Assembly: GCF_001968815.1 (NCBI RefSeq)
Contig: NZ_MIEQ01000022.1
Location: 62,001 to 126,000 of the forward strand
Direction: 5' to 3'
Origin: Motiliproteus sp. MSK22-1
GTDB lineage: Bacteria; Pseudomonadota; Gammaproteobacteria; Pseudomonadales; Balneatricaceae
DNA length: 64,000 nt
The notes under the pieces are model-generated. The model was not told the DNA's origin. It ran no database searches and saw only the letters and a program-made list of their open reading frames with translations. Positions 51,119 to 60,509 of the stretch are shown in pieces. Numbering within the stretch: the stretch's first letter is position 1; each line of letters starts with the position of its first letter. A program made the translations under genes and the position numbers.

Positions 51119-51631
51119 ATGCCTTTGTTGGATAGTTTTACAGTAGATCACACTAGAATGAATGCTCCAGCGGTCAGAGTGGCTAAGACGATGACCACTC
51201 CAGGAGGAGATACCATTACAGTTTTTGACCTGCGCTTCTGTCGACCTAATGACAGTATCCTTAGTGAGAAGGGTATTCATACGCTTGAGCATCTGTTTGC
51301 AGGGTTTATCAGGGATCATTTGAATGGTGACGGAGTCGAGATTATTGATGTATCACCAATGGGGTGTCGCACGGGTTTCTACATGAGCCTTATTGGTACG
51401 CCAGATGAAAAACGTGTTGCAGATGCCTGGCTGGCGGCGATGGAGGATGTTCTGGGGGTGAAGGACCAGAAAGATATTCCTGAATTAAATCTCTACCAGT
51501 GCGGTACCTATAAAATGCATTCCCTGGAGGAGGCTCAGGAGATTGCCACTAACATCAAGAATCAGGGCGTGGGAGTTAATAGCAATCAGGAATTGAATCT
51601 GGATCCAAAATTCTTGCAAGAACATTCATAA
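51119..51631 (+). CDS. luxS: S-ribosylhomocysteine lyase LuxS
   Basis: LuxS (170 residues) cleaves S-ribosylhomocysteine to homocysteine and DPD, the precursor of autoinducer-2, within the activated methyl cycle. Metal ligands are His54, His58 (HTLEH) and Cys128 (YQCGTY); Glu57 and Cys83 (PMGCRTGFY) are the catalytic residues. The ATG is preceded by AGAGGAC. Full length and intact, so AI-2 production is likely; whether the cell senses AI-2 cannot be judged here. Followed by a terminator. Confidence 0.97.
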   Translation: MPLLDSFTVDHTRMNAPAVRVAKTMTTPGGDTITVFDLRFCRPNDSILSEKGIHTLEHLFAGFIRDHLNGDGVEIIDVSPMGCRTGFYMSLIGTPDEKRVADAWLAAMEDVLGVKDQKDIPELNLYQCGTYKMHSLEEAQEIATNIKNQGVGVNSNQELNLDPKFLQEHS

Positions 51632-51689
51632 ACACAGACCGGTCCCGTTGCGGCTTAATTTACGGCGAGTGATAACGGCTGCGGACCTT

Positions 51690-51716
51690 AAAAGCAGCTT
51701 CTGAAAAGCTGCTTTT
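51690..51716 (+). terminator. Bidirectional terminator between luxS and pmp3-like gene
   Basis: An 11-bp stem (AAAAGCAGCTT and complement) with a 5-nt loop has As on one arm and Ts on the other. It can serve both luxS and the convergent small gene. Confidence 0.75.
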
Positions 51717-51749
51717 ATGTATCTGATTGCACTGAAAAGTGATTTTTAA

Positions 51750-51941
51750 TCAGCGGTTTTTGAAGGCATCTTCAATCTTCTGATCAGTCTTATACTGGCT
51801 TAATGCGTAGACAGACCAGATTGCAGCGGGTATCCAGCCGATCAGGGTGATTTGCAAAATCAGGCAGATGATGCCCGCAAAAGGTCGACCAATAGTAAAA
51901 AATTGCAGCCAGGGGAAAAGCAAGGCTAAAAGCAAACGCAT
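51750..51941 (-). CDS. YqaE/Pmp3-family small membrane protein
   Basis: A 63-residue protein with two membrane segments, matching the Pmp3/YqaE (UPF0057) family: an N-terminal hydrophobic helix (LLLALLFPWLQFFTIG), a short loop, then IICLILQITLIGWIPAAIWSV with the family GWIP motif, and a charged tail. I take the ATG at 51941 rather than the upstream codon because it fits the family N-terminus. Pmp3 proteins affect membrane potential and salt tolerance in yeast; bacterial function is unclear. It is transcribed towards luxS. Confidence 0.75.
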   Translation of the reverse strand: MRLLLALLFPWLQFFTIGRPFAGIICLILQITLIGWIPAAIWSVYALSQYKTDQKIEDAFKNR

Positions 51942-52532
51942 AGGATAACTCCCGATAACACAGTTGAATGATAACAACGTAATTATTCAATAATAATGAG
52001 GTTTGTCCGGTTAAACCAGTTTGTGTGCTGCATGACCCTATCGGCGCATCTGATTGTGATCTGGTTGGAGATTTTAAAAAAGGCCGCTGTAGGTTCAGTT
52101 GGTCACTGCAACAGATATCCTAGAATGGTTATTTCGCTCCTTGATGTGGCCTGATCTGGACACCGATGGAAAGGATTGATGAATTTTACATTCGAAAATC
52201 AGGATGATTGACAGCTGAGAAAAGGATATTCAAGTATGGGAACCACGACAACGCCACTTCAAAAGAAATTCATTGAGGCTGGCACCGAAGGGCTCTATCT
52301 CCACCAGCTCCTGAAGTCATTCTACCTGACCCAGCTCTTAGCGTTTTGGTATTCACTGGATTCGGACAGATTCCAGAGGCGGCAGCTAATGTTTTGTGGC
52401 AAACCACATTGGAGGTTACTTTATCACGAGTTTTCTAATCGTAAACTCTGAGAGTTTATAAAAATTGGACAATGGGTTTTGACCCCGTTTAGGTACATTT
52501 AGATATTACTTCTAAAGGAACTAGAGAATAGA
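51942..52532. other. Long intergenic stretch with one doubtful small frame
   Basis: Nearly 600 nt hold no gene I can support. A plus-strand 71-codon frame (52236-52451) has a plausible Shine-Dalgarno (AAAAGGA) but a composition and sequence I do not recognise; it may be spurious or the remnant of a gene. A small hairpin TAAACTC/GAGTTTA overlaps its stop. The promoter candidate for the next gene is given separately. Confidence 0.45.
52479..52507 (+). promoter_or_regulatory. Candidate promoter of the glycosidase-like gene
   Basis: TTGACC, a 17-nt spacer and GATATT lie 25 nt before the start codon. The match is fair; the AT-rich context makes chance more likely. Confidence 0.4.
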
Positions 52533-53357
52533 ATGTTATCCATTGATGACCCCAAGCTTTTCATAAAAGCCACTGATCCTAAAATTGTACATAGTAGCGC
52601 TTCCCTAAAATTCATGGTTCTTCCAATTGCTGCAAAAATGAATGCAGTAGTTAGGACAAAAGAAGAATTATTTGAAGATACCATCCGAGCTTCCTATAGG
52701 AAGAATTCATTTTTGTGTGCTGTTAATGCTATGCAGTATGCGTTGTCTCCATTGGGGAAGGCTGATGCAGCGATTGGGCACGATCCCATTTCTCCTGAGC
52801 ACACATCTCCTGATGGCTATATTTTTCAAGCGGGGAGACAAATTGGCCGATCGGCTCCATTGATGTTTTATATCGCAGATAGAGGGCGTAACGGGTACGA
52901 ATTTGGATATGGCAACCCACCACCGGGAGCCCAGAGTGCAATCGGAGGGTTGGGACCGATAATCATCAACGAACTTCCGTACGGAGTGGGGAATAAGTGT
53001 CCTGTTTCGGCAAATTGCCCGCCAAGTGGTGCAGTATCAGAGGAGCAAAAGAAGGTCATTACGCAAAAGAATAACTTGACCTATTTGGACCAGCAGCAGC
53101 GACCCAAGCAGACAGGAAAGACTATTATCGCTACTAGTAAAGCTTCTGGAAAGCTGCTTATTATTGTTCAACCTAATGGTGTTACTGGTCTAAGCTTTGA
53201 CGAAATTAAAGGTAAACTTATTCGATTAGGGTGCGATAACGCTGTTTTTTTAGATGGTTCAGATTCGTCGATGCTCTTTGCCAATGGCTTCTTTCACGTT
53301 CGCCAAGGCCCGAACAAAGACGAGACCAATACTGTAGGTATTTCGTTTACTTTATGA
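52533..53357 (+). CDS. Phosphodiester-glycosidase-like (NAGPA domain) protein without signal peptide
   Basis: A 274-residue protein whose C-terminal half matches the phosphodiester glycosidase (NAGPA/DUF2233-type) fold: GKTIIATSKASGKLLIIVQP, a helix, then LGCDNAVFLDGSDSSMLFAN, the family's hallmark (Leu-Asp-Gly-Ser near a glycan site). Most relatives are secreted and act on sugar-phosphodiesters, but here no signal peptide or membrane segment precedes the domain, and an in-frame stop lies 33 nt before the ATG, so none is hidden upstream. It is AT-richer than the core genes and overlaps the next gene by 4 nt. The assignment is by motif only. Confidence 0.6.
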   Translation: MLSIDDPKLFIKATDPKIVHSSASLKFMVLPIAAKMNAVVRTKEELFEDTIRASYRKNSFLCAVNAMQYALSPLGKADAAIGHDPISPEHTSPDGYIFQAGRQIGRSAPLMFYIADRGRNGYEFGYGNPPPGAQSAIGGLGPIIINELPYGVGNKCPVSANCPPSGAVSEEQKKVITQKNNLTYLDQQQRPKQTGKTIIATSKASGKLLIIVQPNGVTGLSFDEIKGKLIRLGCDNAVFLDGSDSSMLFANGFFHVRQGPNKDETNTVGISFTL

Positions 53358-53878
53358 AAAAAATAATTATAAAGATCTTGTTAGTGTTGTTTTTTTTGGT
53401 CCCCTCCTGTGGACTCCTATATCTATCGACAGATAGTTTTTTTGTCGTCAGTGGTAGTGATGCAGGAATACCAATATTCTCGGCATCAACTGACTTTAAA
53501 GTTGGTAGTGCAATACTCTCTATATTATTACTGGTTTTTGCATTGACACGCCAAGGCTGGAAATATCTCGTTGGTGCTTTGTTGTTATCTACATTACTAC
53601 TAGGGTTAGCTAGCCATTCAGTTGTACTTAACCATCGGCGTGCCATGCTGGAAGATCAGTGGTTTCTGTATTCTTTTGACGTTATAAAATACGATAAAGT
53701 AGAAGGTTTGGGCATAGATTGGGTGATAAAGTCCGTTCCATTAGGATTTAGTATTACTTCAAAGAAAGATGATTCATCGGTATTTATTTTTACCGGCCCC
53801 CCTCCATGGAAAACTCCCTTTGAGTCACTTCTAAAGAGAAATTATGATAGAGCTATTGGCTTTCTTGGTTTCATGTGA
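53354..53878 (+). CDS. Small membrane protein overlapping the glycosidase-like gene
   Basis: A 174-residue protein I do not recognise. It has three hydrophobic segments (residues ~4-24, 50-66, 70-90) and a ~85-residue C-terminal soluble part with a PPPW motif. The first segment could be a signal anchor or a cleaved signal. Its ATG lies in an ATGA overlap with the upstream gene, so the two products are probably made together. This layout, with a predicted enzyme followed by a small membrane protein, fits a toxin-immunity pair or an enzyme with its membrane anchor. Base composition is AT-rich compared with the core genes. Confidence 0.6.
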   Translation: MKKIIIKILLVLFFLVPSCGLLYLSTDSFFVVSGSDAGIPIFSASTDFKVGSAILSILLLVFALTRQGWKYLVGALLLSTLLLGLASHSVVLNHRRAMLEDQWFLYSFDVIKYDKVEGLGIDWVIKSVPLGFSITSKKDDSSVFIFTGPPPWKTPFESLLKRNYDRAIGFLGFM

Positions 53879-54347
53879 TGTCGCAGCTTTTTAAGACCAC
53901 TGCATAACTGGCTCGAATTCAGCATAATCTGACCGTTACAACAGTAGGGCGTTGATTGATGTCTTTCTTTCAGACGGGTGCCGAAGGCGGTTGAAGGACA
54001 ATCAGTTGATGTCCTTGAGCCTACGGATTGACTGGCAGCGGCTATTGCAGGGCGAGTGCGCCTGAAACATGGAATCTGGCGCTAAAAACAGCGCCAGATG
54101 ATAAGAATCAGAACGCGAGCGTCTTTCTCACAATAAATCTCGGAATATGGGCGATAAACAAGAGTTACGCAGGGGTCTTAGTTTGTGTGTTGTTCTAACG
54201 GACAGGTATAAATCTGGCCGGTATCTATAAAAGGGTGCATCTAAAGAATTTGTACTTCGATATTTATAAAGTATCGGCTGCTATTAATGAGAAATTGTTT
54301 TCGAAGGTATTCTTAGTGCGCGTCTGTTATCAAAGCTTTGAAATGAA
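53879..54347. other. Intergenic region with one strong hairpin
   Basis: About 470 nt without a supported gene. It contains a perfect 10-bp hairpin (ATCTGGCGCT and complement, 6-nt loop) at 54074-54099 but no T-run. No mobile-element ends or RNA genes were recognised. Confidence 0.45.
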
Positions 54348-54740
54348 CTAAAAGCTACCGATGGTTGCTGCCATGATTAGACGGGTTGCAGCTGTGACTA
54401 CCACTAAAAATGTCAATCCCATTCCAATCACTCTGAACCGATAGTTCTCTTCTACCTGGCTAACGCCGTAAGCATGGAGTAGCCGACCCAGAAGTAGTGC
54501 GATCGCCAATCCATGGATTAGCCCATCTGCTGCACCCTGTACTTCAAGGAAATAGAGTAAGATGATGGCTAACGGTACATACTCTGCAAAATTACTGTGT
54601 ACTCGGGTTGCGCGCAACAGCAGGGGCTGATCAGAATCCCCTATGGCAACTCTTAAGCGTCGGCGCAACATCAGTGTGCGGATACTGAGAAATATAAATA
54701 CCAGAGCCGCAAGGCCAGCGTATAACGGAGTGATCAGCAT
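54348..54740 (-). CDS. MAPEG-family membrane protein
   Basis: A 130-residue protein with four membrane segments, a MAPEG (membrane-associated eicosanoid/glutathione metabolism) family member. The motif RVHSNFAEYVPLAIILL (residues ~46-62) is the family signature with the conserved Asn-Phe-x-Glu; RLLHAYGVSQ lies in the third helix. Bacterial MAPEG proteins often have glutathione transferase-like activity, but the substrate is unknown. AAGGGA precedes the ATG. It is the last gene of a minus-strand series after the TSUP and flavoenzyme genes. Confidence 0.8.
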   Translation of the reverse strand: MLITPLYAGLAALVFIFLSIRTLMLRRRLRVAIGDSDQPLLLRATRVHSNFAEYVPLAIILLYFLEVQGAADGLIHGLAIALLLGRLLHAYGVSQVEENYRFRVIGMGLTFLVVVTAATRLIMAATIGSF

Positions 54741-54863
54741 AGGACTATCCCTTGGTTTATGCTTCCAAAGACGGACTTTTTTACCTGTATGTCATACGTC
54801 CTCTAAAAACAGGATAAGTTCCGTCTCTGGTGCAGGTAGTCAGGGTTGAACCAGGCAGGCTCC

Positions 54864-55667
54864 TTAGGTCAATGCGTTCCAGAGGCCAAATAGGCTGATG
54901 ATTATTAGAACAATTCCCAACACGCGGTAAAACAGAGGTGTTTCTGCTTCAACCATATGCTGATGGAAGCGCATGCCAATCAGGTGCCCCAGGGTGGCAC
55001 AAGGAAGCAGCCATAGTTGATGGATGAGTTGCAGATCGACTCCAGCAGCAATAAAGGTCGCCATTTTTATGCACACCAGAATAAACCAGAGTACGAACAG
55101 AGTATCCCTGAGCTGGTGTTTTGCAACGCGTGTTGCAAATACAGCGACGATTAAAGGGGCACCGATTAAGGATGTACCACTCACGTAACCGCCTAGCATC
55201 AGAAAAATAATATCCAGCGCCGGGTGATTGCTTTTAAAGGGTTTATTGAGGGTATAGCCTATCGCGTAAACAAAAACGATGGCGAAAATAATACCGCTCA
55301 TCAGATTAGCAGGGAGGGTCAGTAAGCCCAGCACCCCTACCAGCTTGGGGATGATCATTATTGCCAACGCTTTTTTAAGATAAGGCCAATCAATGGTTGG
55401 CTCGTTGGCGGCAGATGGGCTTTTGTTAGCACTGGGGCGATTGAGACCTACAAACTCTTTGAATTGTGGCCCATAGGTAATCCATAGTGAGAATATAAGC
55501 AGGTGAATGGCGATGATTGGCAAAAACACCAAAGGCTCGTTGTGTATCAGGAGCATAAAGGGTAGCGCCAGTACCGCACCACCAAAGCCAAGGCCCGAGC
55601 GGACGAAACCACTCCAACTGAAAACCAAACCGATTAATAGATATTGGTACCAGAGAAGATCAGACAT
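54864..55667 (-). CDS. Second TSUP-family membrane transporter
   Basis: A 267-residue TSUP (TauE/SafE) family protein with eight or so hydrophobic segments. The first half-repeat shows GLVFSWSGFVRSGLGFGGAV; the second has the GGYVSGTSLIGAPLIV segment. It is only distantly similar to the TSUP gene near 3 kb, so the two are likely not recent duplicates. It lies 122 nt downstream of the flavin dehydrogenase gene on the same strand, suggesting it moves a substrate or product (for example an organic acid); that is inference. Confidence 0.8.
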   Translation of the reverse strand: MSDLLWYQYLLIGLVFSWSGFVRSGLGFGGAVLALPFMLLIHNEPLVFLPIIAIHLLIFSLWITYGPQFKEFVGLNRPSANKSPSAANEPTIDWPYLKKALAIMIIPKLVGVLGLLTLPANLMSGIIFAIVFVYAIGYTLNKPFKSNHPALDIIFLMLGGYVSGTSLIGAPLIVAVFATRVAKHQLRDTLFVLWFILVCIKMATFIAAGVDLQLIHQLWLLPCATLGHLIGMRFHQHMVEAETPLFYRVLGIVLIIISLFGLWNALT

Positions 55668-55789
55668 AGGAATTACAAGCCAGGGGGTTGGATCGGGCCG
55701 AACAACTTACCACAGATGGTAGCGGTCTCGAATAACAACATGAGAAAGTTACTGCTATTGGTAATTTTCAGGCATTCTTGGTTTTCTGA

Positions 55790-57196
55790 TCAGTCGAAGA
55801 CCTTGCCGGGATTGAGTATTCGATTAGGGTCCAGAGCAAGTTTTATCGTTCGCATCAGTTCTACTCCCTCACCATGCTCTTTCAACAGGTATTCCTTTTT
55901 CCCTGAGCCAATACCGTGTTCGCCGGTGCAGGTGCCACCCATCGCTAGCGCCTGTTCAACAACGTAGTTTGATAATCTCTTTGCGTTGTTTTTTTGTTCA
56001 CTGTTGTTTTCATCAAAAATGATAAGGATATGGTAATTACCATCACCGACATGGCCGACAATCGGGCACTGAAGGCCCAGAGATTCGGCATAGCGTTCAG
56101 CATCAAGAATACTGTCTGCCAATCTTGATATAGGAACGCAGACATCAGTAGGAATACTCATGGACCCGGGTTGTAAGCTCATGCCCGCAAAGTAGGCTTG
56201 ATGCCGTGCTTTCCAGAGCGTATTTCGATCTTCAGTATTTTCTGCCCAGCGGAAGGCAGAACCGCCGTGATGGTCACTGAGCGCCTGAATGGTTCCGATC
56301 TGTTCAGCGACCCCCTGTGTACTGCCATGAAACTCAAAAAACAGAGTTGGGGCTTCTTCAAAGGCGCTCAGTTTGGAATACTGAATGCTTGCTTTCATTT
56401 GCAAGCTATTCAGTAACTCAATACGGGCAACAGGAATACCTAGCTGAATAGCTTCGATAACCGTATTGACGGCTCCTTCCAGATCTTTGAAGCTGCAGAC
56501 TGCGGCTTTGGTTAGCTCTGGTATCGGGTGGAGTTTGAGCTGTATTTCGGTGATTATCCCGAGTGTTCCTTCAGAGCCGATCATTAGCTGTGTCAGGCTA
56601 TAACCTGCTGATGTCTTGCGGGCTCGCGTTCCGGTAGCAATGATACGGCCATCAGCGGTGACGATAGTCAGACCCTTTACGTTCTCTCTCATGGTTCCGT
56701 AACGAACGGCATTAGTCCCTGAGGCGCAAGTCGCTGCCATTCCTCCAAGTGAGGCATTGGCGCCAGGGTCTACGGGAAAGAACAGTCCCTGATAACGAAG
56801 ATCTGTGTTTAATTGCTCTCGAGTAACACCTGCCTGTATCCGGCAATCCATGTCTTCTGCATTGACGCTAAGAATCTGATCCATTTGTGAAAGGTCGATT
56901 GAAATACCTCCCTGCAAGGCCAGCAAGTGTCCTTCAACGGATGTGCCGGTACCGTAAGGAATCAGAGGGACCTTATATTCATTGCAGATGCGTGCGATTA
57001 AGGCCACTTCGTCGTTATTGCTGGGATAGACCACCGCGTCCGGGGGGATACATCCATGACTATCCTCCCCCTGGCCGTGCTGTACGCGCAGAGCCGTTGC
57101 GGTTGATAACCGTTCTCCGAAATGAGGAGCCAAAAACTCAATGACACTAGAAATGTCAGGATTGATGTTACTGGCGTTAATTTTTTTGTTGCTCAT
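55790..57196 (-). CDS. FAD-linked oxidase, D-lactate dehydrogenase (cytochrome)-like
   Basis: A 468-residue flavoprotein of the GlcD/D-LDH family that oxidises D-2-hydroxy acids. The FAD-binding PCMH domain shows LIPYGTGTSVEGHLLALQGG and PGANASLGGMAATCASGTNA; the C-terminal domain has the metal/substrate motifs VGHVGDGNYH and GGTCTGEHGIGSGKKEYL and ends in ILNPGKVF. It most resembles mitochondrial-type D-lactate dehydrogenase by its length and lack of an Fe-S partner. It is divergent from a LysR gene (now frameshifted) that probably regulated it, with a copy of the dispersed repeat in the leader. Confidence 0.88.
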   Translation of the reverse strand: MSNKKINASNINPDISSVIEFLAPHFGERLSTATALRVQHGQGEDSHGCIPPDAVVYPSNNDEVALIARICNEYKVPLIPYGTGTSVEGHLLALQGGISIDLSQMDQILSVNAEDMDCRIQAGVTREQLNTDLRYQGLFFPVDPGANASLGGMAATCASGTNAVRYGTMRENVKGLTIVTADGRIIATGTRARKTSAGYSLTQLMIGSEGTLGIITEIQLKLHPIPELTKAAVCSFKDLEGAVNTVIEAIQLGIPVARIELLNSLQMKASIQYSKLSAFEEAPTLFFEFHGSTQGVAEQIGTIQALSDHHGGSAFRWAENTEDRNTLWKARHQAYFAGMSLQPGSMSIPTDVCVPISRLADSILDAERYAESLGLQCPIVGHVGDGNYHILIIFDENNSEQKNNAKRLSNYVVEQALAMGGTCTGEHGIGSGKKEYLLKEHGEGVELMRTIKLALDPNRILNPGKVFD

Positions 57197-57218
57197 GGAT
57201 CATTTCCGCTATGCCATT

Positions 57219-57265
57219 CCAGGGCTCGCTGAGAACATAATGGACTTAGTCGCAGGTTCCATAAG
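57219..57265. repeat. Dispersed ~45-bp repeat, copy A
   Basis: It contains CCAGGG, a 4-nt spacer and CTGAGAACATAATGGACTTA followed by a variable 5-mer and AGGTTCC-TAAG. By my count 33 of the last 37 positions match copy B, ~5 kb away. It lies 20-70 nt upstream of the dehydrogenase start codon. Confidence 0.75.
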
Positions 57266-57346
57266 TGTAAGATCAAAGCCGCCAGGATAGAAATGATTTG
57301 TTAGAATGACTTGTTATTCAAATGAAGAATGATGGGAGGTTCTGTT

Positions 57347-58278
57347 ATGCATGACCGTCGGCTTATTCGCCTTGCCCGGCAGAACCTTAACTTACTGGTT
57401 ATTTTTGATGCGCTGATGACGTATCGCCATTTATCTCAGACGGCAAAAGTGCTTTGCATAAGCCAGCCAGCGGTGAGTCATGCTCTAAAAAAGTTACGGG
57501 AGCATTATTCTGATGAGCTTTTTATCAAGCGGGCAGGAGGTATGCATCCAACACCTTTCGCAGAGAGTATTGCTGATTCAATCAACATGCTTTGTCGCAG
57601 CTTGATCTTTCCTTATTTGAGCCGACGGACTTTGATTTTGTAAACAGTACCCGCCGTTTCAGATTAGGAGTCAATGATTACAGTTCACAGATACTGTTGC
57701 CAAAACTCATGGGCCACTTACAAAAGATTGCACCAGAAATTCGATTGCAGGTGGTTCACTGCCCTCTTTCAGACAAAGATGATGTTAATGATCGTTTGAT
57801 TGCTGCTGATCTGGACCTGGCGGTAGCTGTATTTGATCGTATCCCGGTTGTTGAGCAGAATTGCTTTTTATATGAAGATCCGCTGGTCGTGGTCATGGAT
57901 CGACAGCATCCCTTGTACGACGAGGCCATGACAGTAGAAGCATTTGTCGGTTATCCGCAGATTGCTGTTTCAATGCGAGAAACAGAGCCCCTACTGATTA
58001 ATGCATTGCTGGCGAGTCTGGGTCTGGAAAGGAAAGTTTACCTGACTACTCCTTATGTGGCGACATTGCCGCAGATTATCCGAGGCTCTCAACTGATGGC
58101 TGTGGTGCCCCTTAAAGCTGCAGAACTGATGATGGATCAACCCTGGATGGGGAGCCGATCCTTTCCTTTAAGATTACAACCCTTTTCCGTCAATCTGGTG
58201 TGGTCAAAAAACCGTAGTGCCGATGCTGGAATAGCTTGGTTGATCGAACAGGTTAAGGCGTTGGAAGCAGAATCCTAA
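57347..58278 (+). pseudogene. LysR-family regulator broken by a frameshift
   Basis: The N-terminal part reads as a LysR winged helix (NLNLLVIFDALMTYRHLSQT, then AKVLCISQPAVSHALKKLR) from the ATG at 57347, 7 nt after GGGAGG. After SINML the frame ends; the effector-binding domain (FEPTDFDFVNSTRRFRLGVN onward) continues in another frame from 57592. Restoring one T in the short T-run at 57591-57593 gives a continuous ~310-residue LysR. The gene is divergent from the dehydrogenase. It is either a real pseudogene or a sequencing error; nothing supports a programmed shift. Confidence 0.85.
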
Positions 58279-58397
58279 TATTTAATCTGCTGAATACAAT
58301 TTCAGCGCTGCTGAGGTCATAAGTAAGGTATATTGTTGCCCTTATTCATTCTCAGGAACCTTTGTGGAGTTGTCAGAGGAAGTGACAGGATTTGCCA

Positions 58398-60509
58398 ATG
58401 AAACAGTCTCTAGAACGCCGTTATGCGGTTTGCCCTCACGATTGTCCGAGCACTTGCGCTCTGGAGGTGGAAAAACTGGATGATCACCACATCGGTCGAA
58501 TTCATGGTAGTAAGCACAACAGCTATACAGCTGGTGTAATATGCGCCAAAGTTGCTCGCTATGCTGAGCGGGTTCACCATCCTGACCGACTTGGCCGTCC
58601 GCTGAAAAGAGTGGGTGAAAAAGGTATAGGCATCTCTGCTTTTGAACCGATCAGCTGGGAAGAGGCCCTTACTACGATTGTTGATCGATTTCAGTCAATC
58701 CAGGCAGAATCTGGCCCCGAGTCCATCTGGCCCTATTTCTATGCGGGGACGATGGGTTGGGTGCAACGGGGATCTGCAAATCGGCTTCGCCATGCAATGG
58801 GTTATGCGCGGCAGAAAGAAACCATCTGTGTATCGATCGCGAATGCGGGCTGGCTGGCCGGTGTTGGGGCGAAGCGAGGCGTTGATGCCAGGGAAATTAC
58901 GGACAGCGAACTCATCGTGGTTTGGGGGGGAAATCCTGTTCATACTCAAATCAATGTGATGACTCAGGTTGCAAAAGCCCGCAAAAAAGGAGCAAAGCTG
59001 GTGGTTGTTGATCCTTATCGGACGGCGACTGCACAGCAGGCTGATATCCACCTGATGCCTAAACCAGGCACGGATGGAGCTTTAGCCTGCGGGGTCATGA
59101 ATGTTCTATTGAAAGAAGGGTTTGTCGATCAGGACTATCTGGACAAATACACGGATTTTGACGCTGAGATTCGTACTCATCTGATGCAGAAAACACCGGC
59201 ATGGGCAGCTGAAGTTACCGGTATTGATGCTGAGCAGATTGTTACTTTTGCTCGTCTTTATGGACGCAGTCAACGCAGCTACTTACGCATGGGATACGGT
59301 ATGAGCCGTTCTCGGAACGGGGCTTCAAATATGCATGCAGTAAGTTGTTTACCTGCGCTGACCGGGGCTTGGCAATATCCGGGAGGAGGGGCCCTGTTTG
59401 GTCATAGTGAACTCTACAAAGGGCTTGATACTCGAATCTGTCAAGGTCAGGATCAGGGAGAATCCGCTGCCAGAGAGCTGGACATGTCCCGCATTGGTCC
59501 GGTATTAACCGGTGATCCAAGGGATCTGGGAGATGGTCCACCCGTTAAAGCACTGTTTATTCAGAATTGTAATCCAATGGCTGTTGCACCTGAATCAGCC
59601 AAAGTTCGCCAGGGGTTTATGCGTGATGACCTGTTTACCGTGGTACATGAACAGCAGATGACAGAAACGGCGGCTATGGCAGACATTGTTTTGCCTGCGA
59701 CGACGTTTCTGGAGCATGACGATATTTACACAGCCAGTGGACACACTCATCTGCAGGTCAGTAAGGCGGTAATCAAGCCCTATAAAGAATGTCGCAGTAA
59801 TTATGAATTGGTCTGTGAATTGATTCATCGGCTGGGAGGCCGTCATTCGACAACAGGCAAATCAGCTTTTGAAGTGATAGAGCAGGCGCTTGATCATGGT
59901 CCCTTGCCGACAGCGGAGAAAATGCATCAGGATCAAGGGGTTGATTGTGCTCTTTGTTTTGAAAAAGCTCATTTTCTAGATGGCTTTGGTCATCCAGATG
60001 AACGTTTTCATTTTCGCGCTGACTGGCTGGCACTGGGGCCGTTGGGGGCCGTATTACCGCAGCTGCCAGATCACTGTACTTTGCTGGAGCAGGCTGATCA
60101 GCAGCATCCCTTTCGGTTAGTAACAGCTCCTGCCCGGACCTTTCTTAATAGTAGTTTTACTGAAACCCCAGGCTCTCGAAAGAAGGAGCAGAGGCCCAGG
60201 GCTATGATTCACCCGGATGATTGTCTGGAGTTGGGGCTTGAGCCTGATTCAATAGTATTGATCGGGAACTCCCGCGGGCAGGTTAGAGTGCATGTCAGGC
60301 CTTTTGACGGATTGCAACGAGGTGTAGTGATTGTTGAAGGCGTTTGGCCAAATGCTGATTTTATTGATGGTGTTGGTATTAACGTGCTGGTGAGTGCCGA
60401 AGCCGCTGCTCCTAATGGAGGAGCTGTTTTTCATGATACCAAGGTCTGGTTGGAAGCGAGTCATCAGACAGAAGGTGAAGCGCAGAAAGGATCAAGGGAA
60501 GAAAGTTAA
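58398..60509 (+). CDS. Molybdopterin oxidoreductase with N-terminal 4Fe-4S site
   Basis: A 703-residue member of the DMSO reductase superfamily. The N-terminal cluster uses Cys12, Cys16, Cys20 and Cys49 with Lys51 (CPHDCPSTC ... VICAK), a C-x3-C-x3-C pattern. The molybdopterin domains show IVVWGGNPVHTQINVMTQVA, VVVDPYRTATA and a C-terminal molydopterin-dinucleotide-binding domain with a PARTFLNSSF segment. There is no twin-arginine signal, so it is cytoplasmic. No Fe-S or membrane partner gene lies nearby. The substrate (formate, nitrate and others are all possible in this superfamily) cannot be told. I start at the ATG at 58398. Its stop overlaps the LysR start. Confidence 0.85.
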   Translation: MKQSLERRYAVCPHDCPSTCALEVEKLDDHHIGRIHGSKHNSYTAGVICAKVARYAERVHHPDRLGRPLKRVGEKGIGISAFEPISWEEALTTIVDRFQSIQAESGPESIWPYFYAGTMGWVQRGSANRLRHAMGYARQKETICVSIANAGWLAGVGAKRGVDAREITDSELIVVWGGNPVHTQINVMTQVAKARKKGAKLVVVDPYRTATAQQADIHLMPKPGTDGALACGVMNVLLKEGFVDQDYLDKYTDFDAEIRTHLMQKTPAWAAEVTGIDAEQIVTFARLYGRSQRSYLRMGYGMSRSRNGASNMHAVSCLPALTGAWQYPGGGALFGHSELYKGLDTRICQGQDQGESAARELDMSRIGPVLTGDPRDLGDGPPVKALFIQNCNPMAVAPESAKVRQGFMRDDLFTVVHEQQMTETAAMADIVLPATTFLEHDDIYTASGHTHLQVSKAVIKPYKECRSNYELVCELIHRLGGRHSTTGKSAFEVIEQALDHGPLPTAEKMHQDQGVDCALCFEKAHFLDGFGHPDERFHFRADWLALGPLGAVLPQLPDHCTLLEQADQQHPFRLVTAPARTFLNSSFTETPGSRKKEQRPRAMIHPDDCLELGLEPDSIVLIGNSRGQVRVHVRPFDGLQRGVVIVEGVWPNADFIDGVGINVLVSAEAAAPNGGAVFHDTKVWLEASHQTEGEAQKGSREES

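Noticed and set aside
52236..52451. 71-codon frame upstream of the glycosidase-like gene
   Set aside because: A usable Shine-Dalgarno exists, but the product resembles nothing I know; too weak to call as a gene.
57347..58278. Programmed -1 frameshift in the LysR gene
   Set aside because: There is no canonical slippery heptamer or downstream structure, and LysR genes are not known to use frameshifting; mutation or sequencing error is simpler.
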